DNA of 5,183 bases from Lysobacterales bacterium (lineage in GTDB: Bacteria > Pseudomonadota > Gammaproteobacteria > Xanthomonadales > Marinicellaceae), in assembly GCA_026990095.1 (NCBI GenBank), contig JALSIL010000071.1:1-5183 (forward strand), read 5' to 3'. The position numbers and the translations under genes are program-made. Below are positions 1 to 5,062 of this stretch, piece after piece (the first letter of the stretch is position 1; each line of letters starts with the position of its first letter). The notes below the pieces were generated by a model, which was given only the letters and a program-made list of their open reading frames with translations, was not told the origin of the DNA and ran no database searches.

Positions 1-1203
1 GTTGGGTAAGCCGTCAACATAGGGAGGGTATGCTTCGCCCTCGATAAGTGGCTGCATGTAAGTTCGGCATTCTTCGGTAATACCAAAACCATCTTCAGTG
101 ATATACCTGCGGGGCAACATTTTTTCAATATTTGCCATATTCGCTAATTCTGCTGTGGCAATTTCCCATTTGTAGGGCTTATCGGCAAGTCGTTTAATGA
201 CAGGCATCACACCATTTTTCCCTTCAAGGGCTAGTTTAACAGCCGCTTCACCAACCGCATAGGCTTGCTCAAAATCGGTTTTGGATGCTAAATGACGAGC
301 TGAACGTTGCAAGTAATCCGACACTGCCCAATGGTATTTGTAACCGTATTCATCCCGTATCATATTGGCAATAACAGGAGCCACTCCACCCAATTGCGAA
401 TGACCAAATGCATCAACAGTGCCTGCATCAGCTAAAAACTTACCGTCTTTATCTTGAACGCCTTCAGAGACGACAATTGAACAGTAACCGTGGTTTTCCA
501 CTGAATACTTTACCCGTTCCAGAAAAGCTTGTTTTTCAAAAGGTATTTCAGGAAACAATATGATTTGTGGCGGGTCATCGTGTGTTTTACCAGCCAAGCC
601 TCCTGCGGCAGCTATCCAGCCTGCGTGTCTGCCCATCACTTCCATAACAAAGACTTTAGTTGAGGATTCTGCCATTGATTCAACATCCAGTGATGCTTCC
701 ATAATTGAAGTGGCTATGTATTTGGCTGTGGTACCAAATCCAGGGCAGGTGTCGGTAATCGGCAAATCATTATCGATGGTTTTTGGCACACCAATGCAAT
801 TAACAGGATAGCCCAATTCATTGGCAACTTTGGATATTTTAAAAGCAGTGTCGGACGAATCACCCCCGCCATTATAAAAAACTGTGCCTATGTTGTGTGC
901 TTTTAAAACGTCGATTAAACGCTCATACTCAGCACGTTGTTTTTCGATGTCTTTAAGTTTAAAGCGACACGAACCAAAAGCCCCGCCAGGGGTGTGCTTT
1001 AAGGCAGCAATATCTTCATCGGACTCAAAAGAAGTGTCAATTAACTCTTCACGTAGCGCACCAATAATGCCATTTTTTGCGCCATAAACTGTACCAATTT
1101 TATCTGAATATTTTCGGGCTGTTTCAATCACACCGCAGGCTGTGGCATTAATAACGGCGGTAACACCGCCGGATTGGCAGTAAAGTGCATTTTTCTTTGT
1201 CAT
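1..1203 (-). CDS. pfp: Pyrophosphate-dependent 6-phosphofructokinase, C-terminus cut by the window edge
   Basis: This cytoplasmic enzyme interconverts fructose 6-phosphate and fructose 1,6-bisphosphate using pyrophosphate, which makes the step reversible. Reading from ATG at 1203, 401 codons are visible and no stop is reached; the family is usually slightly over 400 residues, so only a short C-terminal piece should be missing. Visible motifs are the N-terminal QSGGVTAVINA (10-20), GGGDSSDTA (112-120, the equivalent of GGNDSMDT in this PFK class), PKTIDNDLPITDTCPGFG (140-157) with the Lys of PKTIDND typical of PPi users where ATP enzymes have Gly, MGRHAGW (190-196) and SEGV (246-249). The start is supported by AGAGAG five bases upstream (1209-1214 on the plus strand). 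It is divergent from adk. Family assignment is firm; PPi rather than ATP as donor is inferred from the motif residues. Confidence 0.93.
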   Translation of the reverse strand, partial: MTKKNALYCQSGGVTAVINATACGVIETARKYSDKIGTVYGAKNGIIGALREELIDTSFESDEDIAALKHTPGGAFGSCRFKLKDIEKQRAEYERLIDVLKAHNIGTVFYNGGGDSSDTAFKISKVANELGYPVNCIGVPKTIDNDLPITDTCPGFGTTAKYIATSIMEASLDVESMAESSTKVFVMEVMGRHAGWIAAAGGLAGKTHDDPPQIILFPEIPFEKQAFLERVKYSVENHGYCSIVVSEGVQDKDGKFLADAGTVDAFGHSQLGGVAPVIANMIRDEYGYKYHWAVSDYLQRSARHLASKTDFEQAYAVGEAAVKLALEGKNGVMPVIKRLADKPYKWEIATAELANMANIEKMLPRRYITEDGFGITEECRTYMQPLIEGEAYPPYVDGLPN

Positions 1204-1243
1204 TGTTTCTCTCTTTTTAATTAGTTAAATTAGGGTCAAAAGG

Positions 1244-1277
1244 TTGACTTCAATCGTCGCAAGCGTTACTTTATCAT
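1244..1277 (+). promoter_or_regulatory. Candidate adk promoter
   Basis: TTGACT (1244-1249) is a good -35 match. At 17-bp spacing it faces a poor -10, TACTTT (1267-1272); a better -10-like TATCAT (1272-1277) lies at an over-long spacing. A second -10-like TATAAC sits at 1308-1313 close to the adk start. The region certainly must drive adk, but the exact element is uncertain. Confidence 0.35.
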
Positions 1278-1278
1278 A
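1273..1278 (-). promoter_or_regulatory. Candidate -10 element for the phosphofructokinase gene
   Basis: On the minus strand TATGAT matches the -10 consensus at five of six positions, with no convincing -35 at 17 bp. It overlaps the TATCAT candidate for adk on the other strand, so the two divergent promoters would compete for the same DNA if both are real. The leader would be roughly 60 bases. Confidence 0.25.
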
Positions 1279-1327
1279 CCCTTATGGCTTTTATAAGCAC
1301 TTTCTAATATAACATGAGACACAACAA

Positions 1328-1891
1328 ATGAGATTGGTATTATTGGGCGCGCCTGGCTCTGGAAAAGGCACACAAGCAAAACTTCTTAAAAAGGAGTTTA
1401 ATATTCCACATATTTCTACTGGCGATTTGCTTCGTGGCGCTATAGCAGATAAAACCGAACTCGGCTTGGCTGCTAAAATTGTTATGGATAAAGGCCAGTT
1501 AGTCAATGACGATATTGTCTTGGGTATGTTGAAACAACGTTTGGCTCAAGCCGATGCAAAAAAAGGCTTTATTTTGGATGGTTTTCCCCGAAACTTAGTG
1601 CAAGCGGATATGTTAGATAAATTGCTTGAAGAAATCAATATGCCAGCTCAACACGCTATTTTAATCGCTGTTGACCCAGAAGAAGTGGTTGGTCGCATCG
1701 CAAAACGAGCTGAAATTGAAGGCAGAACAGATGATACCCAAGAAGTGGTTCGTGATCGCATAAAAATATACGAAAAAGAGACAGCTCCTGTAGTTGAGCA
1801 CTACAAGCAACACGATATTCTTAGCGAGGTTCTTGGAACAGGCTCAATCGAACAAGTGCAACACCGCATTTTATCCGTTCTAAGGTTTTAA
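1328..1891 (+). CDS. adk: Adenylate kinase, short-LID form
   Basis: This cytoplasmic enzyme catalyses ATP + AMP = 2 ADP and sets the adenylate energy charge. The 187-residue protein shows the P-loop GAPGSGKGT (7-15), the AMP-site STGDLLR (30-36), DGFPR (84-88), the arginines of GRIAKR (122-127) and GRTDD (132-136), and RDRI (142-145). It is shorter than the 214-residue E. coli enzyme because the LID domain lacks the roughly 27-residue insert, so this is the short variant without a zinc-binding LID. The ATG at 1328 is chosen because the P-loop then falls at the normal distance from the N-terminus. There is no clear Shine-Dalgarno sequence, only GAGA about eight bases upstream. A five-codon frame (1314-1331) ends in TGA overlapping this ATG. 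It is divergent from the phosphofructokinase gene and followed closely by a hydrolase remnant. Confidence 0.97.
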   Translation: MRLVLLGAPGSGKGTQAKLLKKEFNIPHISTGDLLRGAIADKTELGLAAKIVMDKGQLVNDDIVLGMLKQRLAQADAKKGFILDGFPRNLVQADMLDKLLEEINMPAQHAILIAVDPEEVVGRIAKRAEIEGRTDDTQEVVRDRIKIYEKETAPVVEHYKQHDILSEVLGTGSIEQVQHRILSVLRF

Positions 1892-1941
1892 GGTGGAGTA
1901 AAAGGTGAAGGTTGTTCTTTTGCCCGGCCTTGATGGTACAG

Positions 1942-1977
1942 GTGATAGGCAACTCCTTAGCCTGAATATCCTATCAC
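1942..1977. repeat. Perfect 8-bp inverted repeat at the hydrolase break point
   Basis: GTGATAGG (1942-1949) pairs with CCTATCAC (1970-1977) around a 20-base loop that holds a smaller AGGC/GCCT pair overlapping the stem. The left arm begins where hydrolase similarity ends. No T-run follows directly, so it is not a standard terminator; it may be a deletion scar or the remains of a small mobile element. Confidence 0.55.
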
Positions 1978-2083
1978 TTATGCGATTAGACTTTTTATAA
2001 ATTTTTTCGTATATTTAGGACTGGTACTAGTTTCGTCTTTTCTCTATAGCAACCTCGCCCAACTAAAAGCTCCAAAAAGCATT

Positions 2084-2097
2084 AAACTCTTGAGTTT
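2084..2097 (-). terminator. Weak hairpin just after the transporter stop
   Basis: AAACT and AGTTT form a five-base, all-but-one A-T stem around a CTTG loop, seven bases beyond the EamA stop codon on the minus strand. A TTTTT tract follows some nine bases later rather than directly, so it would be a poor intrinsic terminator. It is listed because nothing better is seen downstream of this gene. Confidence 0.2.
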
Positions 2098-2103
2098 TAA
2101 GGG

Positions 2104-3009
2104 TTATTTCTTGCCGATACTGGCAAACATAGAGCCTCCTACTATTAAAACAACACCAACAAATCCAATTGAGCTAATGTGTTCAAAAGAAACCAAATCA
2201 GGAAATATACCTGCCATCAAGTTAATAAAGAGCAAAGAAAAAACGGGCACAATAGCAATAACCATCCCCACACGAGAAGCTTGCCAATACGTTAAGGCTA
2301 ATGAAAAAGCACCATAGGCACCAACGGTATTAAAGCAGGCATAAGCCACTGCAATCCATTGTTGCTGATTAAGTCCAGTTAAATGGTCGGGCGAAGAAAA
2401 TGGCAAAAGCAATAAACTTGCCAAGAGATAAATCACGGATAAAATGGCTTGAGAAGATAATACAGCCTGTAATTTTTTTTGAATGAGTGCATAAATTGCC
2501 CAGGTAATGGCAGCAAAAACCATTAGAGCAACACCTGTTTTGTATTCCACAATTGAAACGCTATCCAGTTGATCTTTAAAGAACAAGCCCAAACCGACAA
2601 CCAACAACAGTGCACCAATTTTTTGTTTTAAGTAAAAAGTTTCTTTGAAAAAATAAACACCGCCCACAATCATCAAAAAAGGGGCGAGCTGGATTAAAAC
2701 TTGGGCGTTACCTGGTGTTGTTTTTTCGAGCCCCAATAAATAGCCCACATAGTTGCCAATCAACATCAGACCTGCCAAGATTAACCACCACCAATCTTTA
2801 GATTTAAGGCGTAAAAAACCACGCCATGAACCCGTAAAAAAAATAATAGCAAAGGTGAAAACAGTGGCTGTACAAAACCGAAACCAAGTTAAGGTCCAGG
2901 CATCCACAGCACTCAGGCTAATCTTGAGTGCAACGGGTAAAGTTGCCCAAAAAAACACCACTAATAGAGATAAACTTAGCCCAATTTTCCAGTTTTGTTG
3001 TCTGTGCAT
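2104..3009 (-). CDS. EamA/DMT-superfamily inner-membrane transporter
   Basis: This 301-residue integral membrane protein has the ten-helix layout of the drug/metabolite transporter superfamily: two EamA repeats, about 8-145 and 157-298. Approximate helices are 10-30, 38-58, 74-94, 101-121, 130-145, 157-177, 187-204, 217-238, 247-266 and 280-297. Family-typical segments are the helix 4 stretch QLAPFLMIVGGVYFFKE (107-123) and its repeat-two counterpart SRVGMVIAIVPVFSLLF (245-261). The length is normal for the family. Members export or import small metabolites, amino acids or drugs; the substrate cannot be predicted here. The ATG at 3009 is the only sensible start, ahead of helix 1, but no Shine-Dalgarno sequence precedes it. 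It is divergent from the lipoprotein gene and runs toward the hydrolase remnant. Confidence 0.93.
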   Translation of the reverse strand: MHRQQNWKIGLSLSLLVVFFWATLPVALKISLSAVDAWTLTWFRFCTATVFTFAIIFFTGSWRGFLRLKSKDWWWLILAGLMLIGNYVGYLLGLEKTTPGNAQVLIQLAPFLMIVGGVYFFKETFYLKQKIGALLLVVGLGLFFKDQLDSVSIVEYKTGVALMVFAAITWAIYALIQKKLQAVLSSQAILSVIYLLASLLLLPFSSPDHLTGLNQQQWIAVAYACFNTVGAYGAFSLALTYWQASRVGMVIAIVPVFSLLFINLMAGIFPDLVSFEHISSIGFVGVVLIVGGSMFASIGKK

Positions 3010-3021
3010 GAGTGAGGTAAA

Positions 3022-3027
3022 ATTCTA
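3022..3027 (-). promoter_or_regulatory. Candidate -10 element for the transporter gene
   Basis: On the minus strand TAGAAT matches the -10 consensus at five of six positions. It ends 12 bases before the ATG, so transcription would start only about six bases ahead of the gene, which would fit the missing Shine-Dalgarno sequence (near-leaderless transcript). A TTGGCT lies upstream but at a short 14-bp spacing, so support is limited. Confidence 0.3.
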
Positions 3028-3043
3028 AAGAGCGTAATCTAAG

Positions 3044-3102
3044 CCAAAAGCATGAGTTTTGCAAAGTAAACTTTGTATTCAGGTATTATTCATGCTTTTT
3101 GG
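3044..3102. repeat. Nested inverted repeat in the divergent promoter region
   Basis: The outer arms are CCAAAAGCATGA (3044-3055) and TCATGCTTTTTGG (3090-3102), complementary over 12 bp with one extra T. Inside, CAAAGT (3062-3067) and ACTTTG (3070-3075) form a perfect 6-bp palindrome with a 2-bp spacer. The structure lies between the divergent transporter and lipoprotein genes and encloses the best lipoprotein promoter candidate. It could be operator sites, an mRNA or DNA cruciform, or a degraded miniature element. Confidence 0.6.
3059..3089 (+). promoter_or_regulatory. Candidate lipoprotein-gene promoter
   Basis: TATTAT (3084-3089) is a five-of-six -10 match; TTGCAA (3059-3064) upstream is a fair -35 but at a long 19-bp spacing. 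Transcription from here would give a leader of about 48 bases containing the GGGAG ribosome binding site. The alternative TAAAAT (3121-3126) would start transcription on top of that site and is less likely. Confidence 0.35.
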
Positions 3103-3143
3103 GTTACACTACTGCATAGTTAAAATTCCCTTGGGAGAACGTG

Positions 3144-4487
3144 ATGAAAAAATTATTATCAATTGCAATTGCAGTCTTGTTTTTACAAGCTTGTGCAACC
3201 ACTTCAAATTACGGTTACAATGATGTCTATTACGAAGACGATTATTACGCTTATGATGATGGCTATTATGACAACGATTATTATTATGAAGATAATGATT
3301 ATTATGCCAATAATTTTTACCCAGATCGGTGGGGAGTAAACTACAGCAATGTTTTTTATTCCCCTTATCGCTATCCACGCATTGGATTTTTTAACCACTA
3401 TTCAAACTTCCCAATGGGTTATTGGGGCAATTTTTCTCCATGGGGTCTTGGTGGTTTTGGGTTTGGCGGTTTTAATAATGGCTGGAATACAGGCTTAACA
3501 TTGTCCTTTGGTAACTCTTGGGGGTGGAGAAACCCTTGGGGACGGGGCAACTCTTGGGGGTGGAGAAACCCTTGGGGATGGGGCAATTCTTGGGGGTGGA
3601 GAAATTTCAATAATAGCTTTTATAGCCCATACTACACCAGTTATTGGAACAACTACCGAACCAATAGGCACATCACAGCACGCAGTGAGGTGGCTCGTTT
3701 AGCGGCACGAAATCGCAGTAATAGAGCTTATACTCACAGCAACAACAGCTATTATAACAACCGTTTCAATAATCAAAGGTATAATCGAAACATTAATCGT
3801 AACTACCGCAGTAATCCAAGAGGACGCACAACCAGTGGTTATTCAAGTCGCAGACAACCAGTAACAAATACACCATTTAGCACTACTAGATCGAATCGAA
3901 ACACGCTAAATCGCCCGATAAATCGCACTAACCGAAGTTTGTCAAATCGAAATCGCACAACTCGTTATGATAGTTCGTATTCGGAAATCGAAAATCGCAT
4001 AAATACTCGCGAAAGAAACAGGGCTAATGGTATTATTTCATCTGATATCAATAGCAGAAGACCTATCCGTCACTCTAAAGGTCCTGCTGTATCAATGACA
4101 CCAAATACCCGTGAGAGAAGACAAGGCAGTACCTATAATAACCGACAGGGTGCAACACAATCTTACAATAGAGCAAATCGCTCATCGCGTTCTCGTTCGC
4201 AAATTAATACCTATAGGGGTGGTACTCAAAGCAGCAGCCGCACAGTGGTTCGTCCAAGTTATAACCCAAATCAAAACCAAAGAACCAACAATTATTCACG
4301 CCCGTATCAGGGCACAAGACAAAACAACAACAGGGGTAACAATGCAAGTACTCCAAGACCGGCATCTCGCCCCGCACCTTCGCACCGTTCTTCAAGCTCT
4401 TCGCGTTCTTCAAGCAGTTCAAGAAGCTCATCGAGATCGTCAAGCCGAAGTTCATCGGCACGTTCTGAGTTAAGAGGACGAAGATAA
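3144..4487 (+). CDS. Low-complexity, charge-polarised lipoprotein of unknown function
   Basis: This 447-residue protein has a classic lipoprotein signal: MKK, a hydrophobic core and the lipobox LQAC, giving lipidated Cys17. Ala at +2 predicts the outer membrane. The mature part has distinct zones: a Tyr/Asp/Asn-rich stretch (22-59) with no Lys or Arg until Arg62; a Trp/Gly/Phe/Asn zone (about 62-158) with a 12-residue tandem repeat starting at residue 124; then a tail (about 171-447) rich in Arg, Asn and Ser, with about 57 Arg by hand count, few acidic residues and no Trp, ending in Ser/Arg runs. Only one Lys and one Cys occur in the mature chain. ATG 3144 is preferred over GTG 3141 because GGGAG (3133-3137) is then six bases away. 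No catalytic domain is recognised. It is probably an envelope-anchored, disordered protein; binding of polyanions, metal or surface polymers is a guess only. Confidence 0.88.
   Translation: MKKLLSIAIAVLFLQACATTSNYGYNDVYYEDDYYAYDDGYYDNDYYYEDNDYYANNFYPDRWGVNYSNVFYSPYRYPRIGFFNHYSNFPMGYWGNFSPWGLGGFGFGGFNNGWNTGLTLSFGNSWGWRNPWGRGNSWGWRNPWGWGNSWGWRNFNNSFYSPYYTSYWNNYRTNRHITARSEVARLAARNRSNRAYTHSNNSYYNNRFNNQRYNRNINRNYRSNPRGRTTSGYSSRRQPVTNTPFSTTRSNRNTLNRPINRTNRSLSNRNRTTRYDSSYSEIENRINTRERNRANGIISSDINSRRPIRHSKGPAVSMTPNTRERRQGSTYNNRQGATQSYNRANRSSRSRSQINTYRGGTQSSSRTVVRPSYNPNQNQRTNNYSRPYQGTRQNNNRGNNASTPRPASRPAPSHRSSSSSRSSSSSRSSSRSSSRSSSARSELRGRR
3513..3604 (+). repeat. 36-bp tandem repeat inside the lipoprotein gene
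   Basis: Two full units (3513-3548 and 3549-3584) and a 20-base partial unit (3585-3604) encode NSWGWRNPWG plus RG or WG, in frame. Units one and two differ at one base (CGG to TGG, Arg to Trp), and the partial unit has one silent change. Near-identity down to third codon positions points to recent duplication. Confidence 0.95.
4386..4463 (+). repeat. Ser/Arg-codon repeat at the lipoprotein C-terminus
   Basis: About 26 codons alternate Arg with runs of three to five Ser, closing with SARSELRGRR. Mixed Ser codons (TCT, TCA, AGC, TCG, AGT) are used, so the protein pattern is kept without a simple DNA repeat. This suggests selection on the peptide or an old expansion. Confidence 0.8.
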
Positions 4488-4498
4488 GTTATATGTTC

Positions 4499-4525
4499 AA
4501 AGGCAAACGAGAGTTTGCCTTTTTT
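4499..4525 (+). terminator. Strong intrinsic terminator of the lipoprotein gene
   Basis: A perfect 10-bp stem, AAAGGCAAAC (4499-4508) with GTTTGCCTTT (4513-4522), closes a GAGA tetraloop of the stable GNRA type and runs straight into TTTTT (4521-4525). It lies 11 bases after the stop codon at 4485-4487. It should separate the lipoprotein transcript from the SnoaL-like gene downstream. Confidence 0.93.
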
Positions 4526-4552
4526 AGTATATCTCAGAGCACTTGGTATAAA
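4524..4552 (+). promoter_or_regulatory. Candidate extended -10 promoter for the SnoaL-like gene
   Basis: TGGTATAAA (4544-4552) combines an extended -10 TGn with TATAAA. A weak -35, TTAGTA (4524-4529), sits at 17 bp spacing right after the terminator T-tract. The leader would be about 95-100 bases. The rest of 4553-4645 shows no further recognisable element. Confidence 0.4.
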
Positions 4553-4655
4553 AGTGAAAAAAGAATAACCTAAAAGCATTTCATAACAACCTGATTTAGG
4601 ACAAAATAAAGGCGAACAAAGAAGCTGTGTTAAACTCGGAAAAAAGAGGTCATTT

Positions 4656-5051
4656 ATGAAAATACAACAAACCGTCAAACACTGGCATACGCTGATAGAA
4701 AAAAATCAACCCGAATTATTGAATTTATTACTGGCTGATGACGCGATCTTTCATTCACCTGTTTTACACACACCGCAAAAAGGCAAAGTATTGACGAAGA
4801 TGTACTTATCTGCTGCCATGCATGTTTTTGATGGAAGCGGTTTTCATTATAAAAAAGAAATTTTGCAAGGCAACTATGCCGCACTTGAGTTTGAGGCAGA
4901 AATTGATGGCGTTATTATTAATGGTGTGGATATTATTACTTGTAATGATAAATCACAAGTCACCGAATTTAAAGTCATGATTCGTCCTGCTAAAGGTTTA
5001 CAAAAACTACAAGAAAAAATGTTAGCATTACTGCAAGGAAAACAAAAATGA
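4656..5051 (+). CDS. SnoaL-like / NTF2-fold protein
   Basis: This 131-residue, probably cytoplasmic protein fits the small cone-shaped alpha+beta barrel of the NTF2-like superfamily. It opens with an amphipathic helix containing Trp10, then the hallmark LLADDAIFHSPVLHTPQKG (25-43), the central strands EFEAEIDGVIINGVDII (78-94) and the closing EFKVMIRPAKGLQKL (104-118). The hallmark block resembles nuclear-transport-factor-2 and limonene-hydrolase-like proteins of unassigned role; the family includes isomerases, hydrolases and binding proteins, so the reaction cannot be named. The start is set by GAGG (4646-4649), six bases before ATG. Its stop overlaps the start of another gene (ATGA at 5048), indicating translational coupling with a partner that is now disrupted. 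Confidence 0.87.
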   Translation: MKIQQTVKHWHTLIEKNQPELLNLLLADDAIFHSPVLHTPQKGKVLTKMYLSAAMHVFDGSGFHYKKEILQGNYAALEFEAEIDGVIINGVDIITCNDKSQVTEFKVMIRPAKGLQKLQEKMLALLQGKQK

Positions 5052-5062
5052 ATAAATTAATA
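5048..5062 (+). pseudogene. Start of a downstream gene cut off by an inserted element
   Basis: ATG at 5048 overlaps the TGA of the SnoaL-like gene and has AAGGA (5035-5039) eight bases upstream, so it looks like a true, coupled start. It reads MNKLI and then enters the presumed insertion-sequence end at 5063, reaching a TAA at 5075-5077 after nine codons. The original product cannot be identified from five residues; the remainder should lie beyond the element, outside the window. Confidence 0.5.

Larger units (their letters stand above)
1905..2100 (+). pseudogene. Remnant of an alpha/beta-hydrolase-like gene
   Basis: A GTG start at 1905 lies 13 bases after the adk stop and has GGAG six bases upstream (1895-1898), a normal start for a cotranscribed gene. 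It reads VKVVLLPGLDGTG, which resembles the first beta strand and HG-type turn of alpha/beta hydrolases (LLPGxDGTGxLF). Similarity stops at about 1943, and this frame ends at 1998-2000 after 31 codons. In another frame, 2018-2098 reads GLVLVSSFLYSNLAQL, which resembles the later 'LVLVxSF' strand region of such hydrolases. The simplest reading is a hydrolase that lost its middle, its nucleophile elbow and its C-terminus. The N-terminal match is fairly clear; the second segment is tentative. A functional 31-residue peptide is an unlikely alternative. Confidence 0.6.

Noticed and set aside
560..1087. Plus-strand frames within the phosphofructokinase region
   Set aside because: They lie opposite a fully conserved coding sequence and match no known family.
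1942..1977. Intrinsic terminator for adk
   Set aside because: The loop is 20 bases and no T-tract follows the right arm directly.
2090..2317. Plus-strand frame entering the transporter gene
   Set aside because: Only its upstream part (before 2100) may be hydrolase remnant; the rest is antisense to the transporter.
3109..3378. Minus-strand His/Asn-rich frame that could look like a metal-binding peptide
   Set aside because: Composition is a direct shadow of Tyr/Asp codons in the lipoprotein gene; no ribosome binding site.
3513..3604. Possible CRISPR-like repeat array
   Set aside because: Repeats are directly adjacent with no spacers and lie in frame inside a protein-coding gene.
3419..3610. 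Minus-strand frame with repeated HPQELPHPQGFL-type units
   Set aside because: It is the antisense image of the WGWRNPWG repeat in the lipoprotein gene; no start signals of its own.
4553..4645. Small RNA or riboswitch in the gap before the SnoaL-like gene
   Set aside because: The stretch is A-rich with no stable hairpin or recognisable motif by eye.
4307..4678. Minus-strand Leu/Glu-rich frame resembling a coiled coil
   Set aside because: It is generated by the antisense of Ser/Arg codons and crosses the terminator; not a real gene.
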